This document shows positions 36,523 to 44,526 of a stretch of DNA of 64,000 nucleotides, in pieces. The first letter of the stretch is position 1; every line of letters starts with the position of its first letter. Both the position numbers and the translations under genes were made by a program. The notes beneath the pieces were generated by a model that searched no databases, had not been told where the DNA came from, and saw only the letters and a program-made list of their open reading frames with translations. Source of the stretch: Corynebacterium comes (GTDB lineage Bacteria > Actinomycetota > Actinomycetes > Mycobacteriales > Mycobacteriaceae); assembly GCF_009734405.1 (NCBI RefSeq), contig NZ_CP046453.1, positions 1,302,001 through 1,366,000 of the forward strand. The letters are read 5' to 3'.

Positions 36523-37980
36523 CTAGTCGGTCTGCACCTCGGAGCGGTCACCGGACCACAGCGTGTGGAAGGTGCCCTCCTTGTCGATGCGCTTGTAGGT
36601 GTGGGCGCCGAAGAAGTCACGCTGACCCTGGATGATGGCGGCCGGCAGGCGCTCGGCACGCAGGGAGTCGTAGTAGGACAGCGAGGAGGAGAAGACCGGC
36701 ACCGGCAGGCCCAGCTGGGTGGCCGCGATGACGACCTTGCGCCAGGAGTCGATCAGGCCCTCGAGCTCGCCCTTGAAGTACGGGTCCAGGAGCAGGGATG
36801 ACAGTTCTGCGTTGGTGTCGTAGGCCTCGACGATGCGGTTGAGGAACTTGGCGCGAATGATGCAGCCGCCGCGCCAGATGGTGGCCAGGTCCCGGGGGTC
36901 GACATCCCAGTTGTGCTCGTCGGATCCCGCCTTGATCTCGTCGAATCCCTGGGAGTAGGCGACCAGCTTGGAGGCGTAGAGGGCGCGGCGGACGTCCTCG
37001 ACGAACTCATCCTTGTTGAGGCCGAGCTGTACGAAGTCCTGCAGGGCGCCGGTGGGCAGGTTGCCCTGGGCGGCCTTGCGCTGATCGAGGGAGGATGAGA
37101 GGGCGCGGGCGAAGACCGCCTCGCCGATGCCGGTGGTCGCCACACCGAGGTCGAGGGCCTCCTTGACGGTCCATCGACCGGTGCCCTTCTGGCCGGCGGC
37201 GTCGAGGATGACGTCGACGAGCGGGCTGCCTGTCTCGGCGTCGACCTGTCGCAGCACCTCTGCGGTGATCTCGATGAGGTAGGAATCCAGGTCGCCCTTG
37301 TTCCACTCGGAGAAGACGTCGGCGATCTCCGCCGGCTCCATGCCCGCACCGAAGCGGAGCAGCTGGTAGGCCTCGCCGATGACCTGCATGTCGGCGTATT
37401 CGATGCCGTTGTGCACCATCTTGACGAAGTGGCCGGCGCCGTCCGGGCCGATGTGCGTCACGCACGGGGTGCCGTCGACGTTGGCGGCGATGGACTCGAG
37501 CAGCGGGCCGAGGGTGTCCCAGGATTCCTTCGGGCCGCCCGGCATGATCGACGGGCCGTTGAGGGCGCCCTCCTCGCCGCCCGAGATTCCGGCGCCGACG
37601 AAGTGACGGTTGCGGTCCGACATCTCCTTCTCGCGGCGGATGGTGTCGGTGAACAGCGCGTTGCCGCCGTCGATGATGATGTCGCCGTCCTCCATCGCGT
37701 CGGCGAGCTGGTTGATCACGGCATCCGTGGCCCTGCCCGCCTGGACCATGATGATGGCCTTGCGGGGACGCTCGAGGGAGGCGACGAAGTCCTCGATGGT
37801 CTCCGAGGCGATGAAGTTGCCGTCGGAGCCGTGCTCGTCGATGAGCGAGCGGGTCTTCTCGGGGGAACGGTTGTAGACGGCGACGGTGTGGCCGTTGCGG
37901 GCGAAGTTGCGGGCGAGGTTGGATCCCATGACTGCGAGTCCGACGACGCCGATCTGGGCGAGATTCTCAGGGGTGCTCAT
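36523..37980 (-). CDS. gnd: 6-phosphogluconate dehydrogenase (decarboxylating, NADP)
   Basis: A 485-aa enzyme of the oxidative pentose phosphate pathway that converts 6-phosphogluconate to ribulose 5-phosphate with NADPH. The N-terminal Rossmann domain has GVVGLAVMGSNLARN and VYNRSPEKT, the NADP-type Asn-Arg. The substrate signature GISGGEEGA and the catalytic region HFVKMVHNGIEYADM (Lys and His/Asn) are intact, and the all-helical C-terminal domain is complete. GGAGG lies just before the ATG at 37980. A TAGAAT hexamer at 37989-37994 (minus) is a likely -10 that leaves a very short leader. Confidence 0.96.
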   Translation of the reverse strand: MSTPENLAQIGVVGLAVMGSNLARNFARNGHTVAVYNRSPEKTRSLIDEHGSDGNFIASETIEDFVASLERPRKAIIMVQAGRATDAVINQLADAMEDGDIIIDGGNALFTDTIRREKEMSDRNRHFVGAGISGGEEGALNGPSIMPGGPKESWDTLGPLLESIAANVDGTPCVTHIGPDGAGHFVKMVHNGIEYADMQVIGEAYQLLRFGAGMEPAEIADVFSEWNKGDLDSYLIEITAEVLRQVDAETGSPLVDVILDAAGQKGTGRWTVKEALDLGVATTGIGEAVFARALSSSLDQRKAAQGNLPTGALQDFVQLGLNKDEFVEDVRRALYASKLVAYSQGFDEIKAGSDEHNWDVDPRDLATIWRGGCIIRAKFLNRIVEAYDTNAELSSLLLDPYFKGELEGLIDSWRKVVIAATQLGLPVPVFSSSLSYYDSLRAERLPAAIIQGQRDFFGAHTYKRIDKEGTFHTLWSGDRSEVQTD

Positions 37981-38092
37981 GCCTCCGGATTCTACGCACT
38001 GCGTGACTTTTCTTCAGACACCTGGTGCCAAAGATCATATCTTTCCACTAGTTGCAGCTGGGTGGGCGGTCGGATCGGTAGGATCTCCGACC

Positions 38093-38542
38093 ATGACCGG
38101 GAAGACCATCAGAGATCTCATTTCCGCGGCCGCAGACGCCCCCGAGGGCATCGGTGCGGAGGCGCTGGAACTCGTCAACGCCGGGATCGGCGGGCTCGAC
38201 CGGACGCTCGGCATCCGGTACACCTTCATCGGCAACGGCAGGGTGGGGGCCGAGATCGACGTCGACGAACGGCACCTCCAACCCGTCGGGCTGGTCAACG
38301 GCGGAGTGTTCTCCGCGCTCGCGGAATCCGCCGGATCGCTGGCCGGCATGGTGGCGGCGGAGGGCAGGATCGTCGTCGGCGTCAACAACAACACCGATTT
38401 CATCGCCTCCGTCCGGGACGGGGCCATCCAGGCCGAGGCGACCCCCATTCAGGTGGGCGGACGCACTCAGGTGTGGCAGGTCCTCATGACCAACGGTGGT
38501 CGCCTGGTCGCCCGTACGACGCTGCGCACCATGGTGCTCTGA
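38093..38542 (+). CDS. Hotdog-fold thioesterase (PaaI-like)
   Basis: A 149-aa acyl-CoA thioesterase of the PaaI/YdiI type. The hotdog helix carries VNGGVFSALAESAGS (Asn-Gly-Gly then the catalytic Glu) and VGVNNNTDFI follows; the C-terminal strand GRTQVWQV is typical. The acyl substrate is not predictable. TAGGAT at 38079-38084 ends 8 nt before the ATG, and no ribosome-binding site is present, so translation is probably leaderless. A 14-bp-stem terminator follows. Confidence 0.85.
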   Translation: MTGKTIRDLISAAADAPEGIGAEALELVNAGIGGLDRTLGIRYTFIGNGRVGAEIDVDERHLQPVGLVNGGVFSALAESAGSLAGMVAAEGRIVVGVNNNTDFIASVRDGAIQAEATPIQVGGRTQVWQVLMTNGGRLVARTTLRTMVL

Positions 38543-38562
38543 GTCTGGGCCCGTTCACACGT

Positions 38563-38595
38563 CGGAACCGCCCCGCGCAGTGCGGGGCGGTTCCG
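38563..38595. terminator. Strong hairpin between thioesterase and small secreted protein genes
   Basis: Arms 38563-38576 and 38582-38595 pair perfectly over 14 bp (beginning CGGAACCGCC) with a 5-nt loop. It lies between converging genes and probably ends both. Confidence 0.8.
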
Positions 38596-38620
38596 GAGGA
38601 GCTGGGGGCCGGGCGTTCCC

Positions 38621-38878
38621 CTACCAGGAGGAGAGGAAGACGTTCCGGCGGGAATCGTTCTTGCCGTGATCCCGGTTGTCCCACTTGCCCTTGTTGCGCT
38701 CGTCGCGCTTCTTGTCCCAGGGGTTTTTGTGGTGGTTCTCCTTCTTGCAGTGGCCCTTGACCCATTCGTAGCCACGATCGCACTTGTACTGCGGGGTGGC
38801 GGAGGCCTGCGGGGCGATGATTGCGGAGGTGGTGAGGGCCGCGCCGATGGCGAGGGCGGCGATGCGCTTCCTGATCAT
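38621..38878 (-). CDS. Small secreted, highly charged protein
   Basis: An 85-aa precursor with a Sec signal peptide (MIRKRIAALAIGAALTTSA) and likely cleavage after ASA near residue 28. The mature part of about 57 residues is rich in Lys, Arg, Asp, Asn and His, with two Cys (YKCDRGYEWVKGHCKKE) and no hydrophobic segment. AAAGGG lies 8 nt before the ATG at 38878. It has a near-consensus sigma-A promoter about 90 nt upstream, so strong expression is expected. I know no family; a secreted metal-binding or antimicrobial role is only a guess. Confidence 0.72.
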   Translation of the reverse strand: MIRKRIAALAIGAALTTSAIIAPQASATPQYKCDRGYEWVKGHCKKENHHKNPWDKKRDERNKGKWDNRDHGKNDSRRNVFLSSW

Positions 38879-38969
38879 GGTGATTCCCTTTCGGAGGAGG
38901 GTGAAACTGGCTGGGGTTCTCGGATGCCACCGGTTCCGGGTCTTCCAGCGCCCTACCGGCGGTACACCC

Positions 38970-38999
38970 ATGATAGGTGACCTGCGCCACAATTATCAA
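38970..38999 (-). promoter_or_regulatory. Sigma-A promoter of the small secreted protein
   Basis: On the minus strand TTGATA (-35) and TATCAT (-10) are 18 nt apart, both one or two changes from consensus. The predicted start site gives a leader of about 85 nt. Confidence 0.65.
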
Positions 39000-39055
39000 C
39001 CATCAGAAAAATTGCATACAGTCCCCGTCCGGCGCGGTCGGGGAGTCCCGTAGGT

Positions 39056-40144
39056 CTACAGCCAGTTGTTTCGGCGGAACCACCAGAACATGACTCCCAC
39101 GATCAGCGCGATGAGCCCCAGAGCGATGTAGTAGCCGTACCGGTGCTCCAGCTCCGGCATGTGCTCGAAGTTCATGCCGTAGATGCCCGCGATGAGGGTC
39201 GGTGCGGCCGCCATGCCGACCACCGCGGAGATCGTGCGCATGTCGGTGTTCTGCTGCATGGTGATCTTCGCGACCGACGCGTCGATGAGCGCCGTGAGCC
39301 GCTCGTCATAGCCCGCGATCTGGTCCTTCACCGTCATCTCATGGTCGAGGACGTCACGGAAGTAGCTGCGCAGCTGCTTGCCCAGGATGTCTCGGTTCTC
39401 GGCGATCAGCGAACGCAGCGCGGGCGCCAGCGGGTCGGTCGAGTGCCGCATCTCCAGGATCTCGCGTTTGTACATGTAGATCTGCTCGATGTTGAAACGC
39501 GACCCCGGGGTGAAGACCTCTTCTTCAAGATCATCGACGGCCCGCTCCAACTGCTCGGCGATCCGGCTGTATTCGTCGACCAGGTGGTCGGCCACCCGCC
39601 AGGCCAGTGCCGCCGGACCGAGGGACACCAGCTCCGGTGGGTGAGTCAACTCGTCCGACAACTCGGGCATCTCCGCGCCGTGACGCACCGTGATGATGAA
39701 GTTCGGGCCGATGAGTATCTGCACCTCACCTGTCGTGATGAGCTCACGCGTATTCCCCTCGGTGGCGTCCGCCCAGAAGTTGACGGAACGGACTACCAGG
39801 AACAGCTGGTCGTCATAACGCTCGACCTTGGGGCGCTGATGGGCGGTGACCGCGTCCTCCACGATCAGCGGATGGATGCCGAACTCCTCCGCGACCCGCT
39901 CCATCTGGTGTGCATCGGGTTCCTGCAGCCCCAGCCACACGAAACCGTTGCCGTGCTCACGGACCTCCTGCAACGCGGAGCTCACGTGATACTCGCCCGG
40001 CCGTCTCATCCCGTCGGTGAAGACACGGCAGTGATCGACGGCCCGCTCCAGCGGCACCCGGAACGGTGGGCGCTCCTGCGCAGGTTGAGAATTCCCGTTC
40101 TTCCGCACGAGGGGAGGCAGGGCACGTTCAAACGGACTGGGCAC
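39056..40144 (-). CDS. corA: CorA-family magnesium/cobalt channel
   Basis: A 362-aa divalent-cation channel. The long cytoplasmic N-terminal domain includes FVWLGLQEPDAHQ and IVEDAVTAHQRPKVERYDD, typical of CorA. The two C-terminal transmembrane helices carry the ion-selectivity signature YGMNF between them, and the C-terminus ends WWFRRNNWL, facing the cytoplasm. The extended first 30 residues are basic and disordered. With the two CNNM proteins at 32.6-35 kb it suggests attention to Mg2+ balance in this region, though they are not in one operon. Confidence 0.92.
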   Translation of the reverse strand: MPSPFERALPPLVRKNGNSQPAQERPPFRVPLERAVDHCRVFTDGMRRPGEYHVSSALQEVREHGNGFVWLGLQEPDAHQMERVAEEFGIHPLIVEDAVTAHQRPKVERYDDQLFLVVRSVNFWADATEGNTRELITTGEVQILIGPNFIITVRHGAEMPELSDELTHPPELVSLGPAALAWRVADHLVDEYSRIAEQLERAVDDLEEEVFTPGSRFNIEQIYMYKREILEMRHSTDPLAPALRSLIAENRDILGKQLRSYFRDVLDHEMTVKDQIAGYDERLTALIDASVAKITMQQNTDMRTISAVVGMAAAPTLIAGIYGMNFEHMPELEHRYGYYIALGLIALIVGVMFWWFRRNNWL

Positions 40145-40220
40145 TGTGGCAGTCTCTCTCCTGGGCCGGGCTCATGGACGACCACCAGCTTATCCGGTCG
40201 ACGTTCCTATACTGGATCGC

Positions 40221-40805
40221 ATGCCTACCTGGACTGACGTGACCTCGCAGAATCCCGACCACTCGGAGAACTATGCTCGCCGCTGGCAGATGATGATCGA
40301 CCAAGGCCAGGACATCGACGGCGAAGCCCGGCTTATCGACGCCCTCGTACCCCGCGCCGCCCGCATCCTCGACGCCGGCTGCGGCCAGGGTCGGGTCGGC
40401 GGCTACCTCGCGGCCCGTGGCCATGAGGTGGTGGGCACCGACATCGATCCGGTGCTCATCGGGTACGCCCGGGACCGCTACCCGGACGCGACGTGGGTGG
40501 TCGGTGACCTGAGCGCCGACGAGATCCCCGAGGGTGATTTCGACCTGGCCGTCTCCACCGGCAACGTGATGGGGTTCCTCGCCGCGGACGGCAGGCTGCC
40601 CGCGCTGTCGAACATCGCCCGGTCACTGCATTCCGGCGGCCGTTTCGTCGTCGGCTTCGGGGCCGGCCGCGGCTGGGGCTTCGATGACTTCCTGGCCACC
40701 GCCCGTGAGGCCGGGCTTGAGCCGGAGAACGTCTTCGAGTCCTGGGATCTGAAGCCTTTCACGGAGGACTCGGACTTCCTCGTGGCGATCTTCACCCGGC
40801 CCTGA
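40221..40805 (+). CDS. SAM-dependent methyltransferase
   Basis: A 194-aa class I methyltransferase. SAM motif I is ILDAGCGQGRVGGYLA, the acidic end of strand 2 is VVGTDIDP, and later motifs are WVVGDLSADEIPEGDFDLAVSTG (key residues Gly-Asp and Asp-Leu-Ala) and GGRFVVGFG. The substrate is unknown. TATACT at 40208-40213 is a near-consensus -10 that ends 7 nt before the ATG at 40221, with no ribosome-binding site, so the transcript is probably leaderless. Confidence 0.85.
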   Translation: MPTWTDVTSQNPDHSENYARRWQMMIDQGQDIDGEARLIDALVPRAARILDAGCGQGRVGGYLAARGHEVVGTDIDPVLIGYARDRYPDATWVVGDLSADEIPEGDFDLAVSTGNVMGFLAADGRLPALSNIARSLHSGGRFVVGFGAGRGWGFDDFLATAREAGLEPENVFESWDLKPFTEDSDFLVAIFTRP

Positions 40806-40858
40806 ATCCCCGACCGGCAGACTCGAACCCCTACCCGTAGCCCACAGAAAGCACCCAC

Positions 40859-41758
40859 ATGGCCCCCACCAGAATCATCATCTCCGGCGCGTCCGGACTG
40901 ATCGGATCCGCCCTCACCACGTCGCTGGAAGCCGACGGCGTTGAGGTTGTCCGGCTCGTACGACGTCAGCCCCGCAACACCGGTGAAGCGTTCTGGGATC
41001 CCGGCCGCGGCGACCTCGATCCCGCCCTGCTCGCGGGTGCGGACGCGGTGGTCAACCTCAACGGCGCCAGCATCGGGAAACTCCCGTGGACGCGGAACTA
41101 CCGCGAGGTTCTCCGGGCGTCACGCCTGGCACCCACCCGCACGCTCGCCGACGCCGTCCGCCAGCTGGGCGAGGACGCTCCGATGCTGGTGTCCGCCTCC
41201 GCCGTCGGCATCTACGGCGACCGCCCCGGGGCCACCCTCACAGAAGCCAGCGGCGCAGGTGAAGGCTTCCTCGCCCAGCTCTGTGTCGACTGGGAGGAGG
41301 AGGCCCTCAAAGCCGGCCCCCGGGCGAAGGTGGCGCTGCTGCGCACGGCGTCCCTGCTGCACCCGGAGGCGGTGCTCAAGCCACTGATTCCCCTCACCCG
41401 ATTCGGTCTCAGCGGCCCCCTGGGCACCAGCCGCCAGATCTGGCCGTGGATCTCCCTGGAGGATGAGGTCAGGGCGATCCGCCACATCATCGACCACCGC
41501 ATCACCGGGCCGGTCAACCTCAGCGGACCGACCCCGGCCAGCGCCCGCGACATCGGCCGGCACCTCGCGCAGCGCCTGCGCCGCCCCTACCTGCTCCCCG
41601 CACCGAAGTGGGCGCTGCGCCTGGTCCTCGGCCGTGACGCCGCTGAGTCCCTGCTGCTGGCCGACGCGACGGTGGAGCCGAAGGTGCTCACGGACTCCGG
41701 TTTCCAGTTCACAGCCCCGACCGCGGGCTCAGCCATCGATGACGCGCTCGGGCACTGA
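40859..41758 (+). CDS. TIGR01777-type NAD-dependent epimerase/dehydratase
   Basis: A 299-aa extended SDR of the TIGR01777 (YfcH/SDR39U1) family. The nucleotide-binding start is IISGASGLIGSAL; GADAVVNLNGASIG and VSASAVGIYGDR (family form of the Tyr-x-x-x-Lys region) follow, with WPWISLEDEV and the helix at the end. The physiological substrate is not known for the family; a link to cell division is reported in some bacteria. It ends 22 nt before the converging ThiD-TenA gene. Confidence 0.88.
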   Translation: MAPTRIIISGASGLIGSALTTSLEADGVEVVRLVRRQPRNTGEAFWDPGRGDLDPALLAGADAVVNLNGASIGKLPWTRNYREVLRASRLAPTRTLADAVRQLGEDAPMLVSASAVGIYGDRPGATLTEASGAGEGFLAQLCVDWEEEALKAGPRAKVALLRTASLLHPEAVLKPLIPLTRFGLSGPLGTSRQIWPWISLEDEVRAIRHIIDHRITGPVNLSGPTPASARDIGRHLAQRLRRPYLLPAPKWALRLVLGRDAAESLLLADATVEPKVLTDSGFQFTAPTAGSAIDDALGH

Positions 41759-41779
41759 CGCCGCGCCGACCCGTGCCTG

Positions 41780-43306
41780 CTACCAGGCGCGGTCGGCCTG
41801 GGCGAAGAACTCCCGCTCGTAGACGCAGGCGTTGAGGTAGGTCGCCATCGCCTGCTCACGCTCGGCGGGGGAGGCTGACGCAAGGGCACGCTCGGTGCGG
41901 GCGATGGCGCCACGCGCTCCCGTGATGAACTCCTCGCCGGCATAGGTCTTGAGCCACGCGTGGTACGGGTGCTCCGGGTGGTTGTCCTTCATCAGCTCGA
42001 AACCGATCTCCGCGTAGAGCCAGTAGCAGGGCAGCACCGCGGCGGCCCCCACGGCGTAGGGCTCCACGGCACAGGAGGCGACGAGGAAATTGGTGTAGGC
42101 CAGCGTGACGGGGGAGGGGGCGGTGACCGTGACGCCGTTGGCGCCCAGCCAGTCGCGGTGAAGCTGCGCTTCCCCGGCGAGCACCCCCATCGCGCCCTCT
42201 GACCAGCCGATCTGCCCCTCCTGGTCGGTGGCGTTCGCCGAGAGCAGTGCCAGCGCGCGGGAGTACCGGTTGAGGTACTGGGCGTCCTGGTCGAGGTAGA
42301 AGGCGAAGTCGCGGGGGCGCAGCGTGCCGCTGCGGAGCTCACGGATGAACGTCAGGTCCATGATCTCGCCCCAGACCTCACCGGTGGCCTCCCACATCGC
42401 CTGCGTGTGGGGTCCGGCCGGGACAAGGTGCGGGGAGGGTGCGGGGAGGGTCGGCAGGGGGCCGGTCAGGTGCGGCCACGGGGTGGTGTCTGCGGCAGCT
42501 TCGAGACGGCGCGTCCGATGGAAGTGGTCGACCGGACCGTGACCGCTGCCCACGTCGAGGGCGTCGGCGTTGCTGATCGAATCATGAAGCCAGCGGGTCG
42601 ACCACTCCAGCGCCTCATTGACCGGCTCACCAGAGGCGATGCGGGTGGCCAGGGCGGCGGACAGCGAACAGCCGGTGCCGTGGGTGTTCTTTGTGTCCAC
42701 CCGCCGAGTGGGCACGTGGTGGACGGTACCGTCCGGGTGGACGACGGCATTGTCGGCCGCGGAACCGGTCAGATGCCCACCCTTGACGATGACCACCGTG
42801 TCCGTGTCCCCGGCCAGCCCGGCAGCCTGGGCGATGGCCTCGTCCAGATCGGCGGCCATCGTGGTGTCGCAGAGCACGGCCAGCTCGCGCAGATTGGGGG
42901 TGATCACGTCGACGTGGCGGATGAGGTCGCGGACACCGGCTTCCGCGTCCTCGTCGAGCAGGCGGTCACCGGAGCTGGCCACCATGACCGGATCCAGGAT
43001 GACGTGGGGGACCGGGTGAGCGGCCAGCGTCTCGGCGACGACGGCGACGGTCTCCACGTCCCCGAGCATGCCGATCTTCACCGCATCCACGGTGACGTCA
43101 TCGAAGACGCAGGCGAGCTGCTCGCGGAGAAACTCGTGGGGCGGGGTGTGCACGGAGCGGACCCCGTGGGTGTTCTGTGCCACCAGTGCGGTGACGGCGG
43201 CCATGCCGAAACCCCCGGCGGCGGCGATGGACTTCAGGTCCGCCTGGATGCCGGCACCTCCGGTCGGGTCGGTGCCGGCAATGGACAGAACGCGTGGCTG
43301 AGTCAC
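41780..43306 (-). CDS. thiD: ThiD-TenA fusion: HMP(-P) kinase and thiaminase II
   Basis: A 508-aa bifunctional enzyme of thiamine synthesis and salvage. Residues 1-270 are ThiD: LSIAGTDPTGGAGIQADLK, DPVMVASSGDRLL and the anion-hole NTHGTGCSLSAALA. Residues 300-508 are TenA, which recovers aminopyrimidine from degraded thiamine: MDLTFIRELRSGTLRPRDF, then LDQDAQYL, and CAVEPYAVGAAAVLPCYWLY with the catalytic Cys, and YAGEEF. The GTG at 43306 is chosen because AAGGGA lies 6 nt upstream. A short CTAG-rich repeat precedes it, but I see no thiamine riboswitch. Confidence 0.93.
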   Translation of the reverse strand: MTQPRVLSIAGTDPTGGAGIQADLKSIAAAGGFGMAAVTALVAQNTHGVRSVHTPPHEFLREQLACVFDDVTVDAVKIGMLGDVETVAVVAETLAAHPVPHVILDPVMVASSGDRLLDEDAEAGVRDLIRHVDVITPNLRELAVLCDTTMAADLDEAIAQAAGLAGDTDTVVIVKGGHLTGSAADNAVVHPDGTVHHVPTRRVDTKNTHGTGCSLSAALATRIASGEPVNEALEWSTRWLHDSISNADALDVGSGHGPVDHFHRTRRLEAAADTTPWPHLTGPLPTLPAPSPHLVPAGPHTQAMWEATGEVWGEIMDLTFIRELRSGTLRPRDFAFYLDQDAQYLNRYSRALALLSANATDQEGQIGWSEGAMGVLAGEAQLHRDWLGANGVTVTAPSPVTLAYTNFLVASCAVEPYAVGAAAVLPCYWLYAEIGFELMKDNHPEHPYHAWLKTYAGEEFITGARGAIARTERALASASPAEREQAMATYLNACVYEREFFAQADRAW

Positions 43307-43402
43307 GACAATCCCTTCGCTAGTTCTAGCTAGAGCAGGTTCCATGGGTATGTTCTCAGCACAGCCCTGCAGCCGTGCACCCCAATGTCGTGGACGACCC
43401 TA

Positions 43403-44266
43403 TCAGTAAGTGACGATCCCCCGATCGAGGAAAACCTGGCGGGTCGCCGCCAGCGACTCCGGCGTCGGGGGCTCCGCGTCCTCCAGGTGGTAGGGGATAC
43501 CCAGCTCACGCCACTTGTCCGCACCCATGTTGTGGAAGGGGAGCACCTCGACCCGCTCGACGTTGGGCCAGCGGGCGACGATGTCGGCCACCTGAGCCAC
43601 GTTCTCCGGATCATCGGTCAATCCCGGGACCAGCACGAAGCGCACCCACACCGCCTTGCCCAGGGCGGCCAGCCGGTCGCCGAAGTCGATCGTCGGCTGC
43701 AGGGACCGGCCGGTGACCGTGCGGTAGGTGGCCTCGTTGCCGGACTTGACGTCGAGAAGCACGAGGTCGATGTTCGCCAGGTCCTCCTCCGTCAGGCGGG
43801 CGCCGAGAAAGCCGGAGGTGTCGATCGCCGTGTGGATCCCCGCCTGGTGAACCGAGGCGAGCACCCGTCGGGTGAAGGCGAGCTGGAAGAGCGGCTCGCC
43901 GCCGGAGATCGTCAGGCCGCCACCCGTGGCCCGGAAGACGCGCTGGTAGCGCCTGACGCGCTTGACCACGTCCTCCACGCGCTCGAGGGTGCCGGAGCGC
44001 ATCTCCATCGTGTCGGGGTTGTGGCAGTACCGGCAGCGCAGCGGGCAACCCGTGAGGAAGAGGGTCATCCGGGTGCCGGGTCCGTCGACCGCGGTGACCA
44101 TCTCCCAGGAGTGCACGAGGGCGACGTCGCCGGTGACGCGGGCGTCGAGAAGCTCCGGCCGGGTGAGGTCCCCGGCGGTGCCGCCGAGGCCCGCGGCCAC
44201 CCCACGGACCTTCTCACCCACCGACGGGGTGAGGCTAACCTCGCCGGTGACACCGTCCCGGGCCAC
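43403..44266 (-). CDS. pflA: Pyruvate formate-lyase activating enzyme (radical SAM)
   Basis: A 287-aa radical SAM enzyme that installs the glycyl radical on formate-lyase. The cluster motif is CPLRCRYCHNP (CxxxCxxC), in the family form. The Gly-rich SAM motif is GGGLTISGGEP, and LLDVKSGNEATY and LVPGLTDDPENV are also family landmarks. A 45-residue N-terminal extension (with SVGEKVRGVAAGLGG) is longer than in E. coli PflA. The GTG start overlaps the stop of the glycyl-radical subunit by one base (TAGTG), so the activase is co-translated with its target. Confidence 0.93.
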   Translation of the reverse strand: MARDGVTGEVSLTPSVGEKVRGVAAGLGGTAGDLTRPELLDARVTGDVALVHSWEMVTAVDGPGTRMTLFLTGCPLRCRYCHNPDTMEMRSGTLERVEDVVKRVRRYQRVFRATGGGLTISGGEPLFQLAFTRRVLASVHQAGIHTAIDTSGFLGARLTEEDLANIDLVLLDVKSGNEATYRTVTGRSLQPTIDFGDRLAALGKAVWVRFVLVPGLTDDPENVAQVADIVARWPNVERVEVLPFHNMGADKWRELGIPYHLEDAEPPTPESLAATRQVFLDRGIVTY

Positions 44267-44517
44267 TACGCTCCCTGGTGGAAGGTACGGGAGATGACGT
44301 CCCGCTGCTGCTCCCTGGTCAACTTGACGAAGTTCACCGCGTAGCCGGACACCCGGACAGTCAGGTTGGGGTAGTTCCCGGGATTGGCCATCGCGTCCTC
44401 GAGCGTGGACTTGTCCAGGACGTTGATGTTGGCGTGGTACAGGCCCGATTCCATGTTGTGGGCGGAGCGGGAGGCCTTCATGTCGGCCATGCGCTCGTCA
44501 AAGGTCTTGGTGGACAT
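44266..44517 (-). CDS. Separate glycyl-radical subunit of pyruvate formate-lyase
   Basis: An 83-aa protein equivalent to the C-terminal domain of formate-lyase. [20 protein letters not shown] (31-43 region), [16 protein letters not shown] and [14 protein letters not shown] match the end of PFL and E. coli GrcA/YfiD. Gly58 in RVSGYAV is the radical site. The first 22 residues have no counterpart in PFL. The ATG at 44517 has AGGAG 7 nt upstream, overlapping the stop of the catalytic subunit. The radical must be formed here by PflA and passed to the Cys pair of the large subunit. Confidence 0.93.
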   Translation of the reverse strand: MSTKTFDERMADMKASRSAHNMESGLYHANINVLDKSTLEDAMANPGNYPNLTVRVSGYAVNFVKLTREQQRDVISRTFHQGA

Positions 44518-44526
44518 TGGGGGCTC

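Noticed and set aside
43306..43345. Thiamine pyrophosphate riboswitch upstream of thiD-tenA
   Set aside because: The conserved CTGAGA and related THI-box segments are not present; only a short CTAG-rich repeat is seen.
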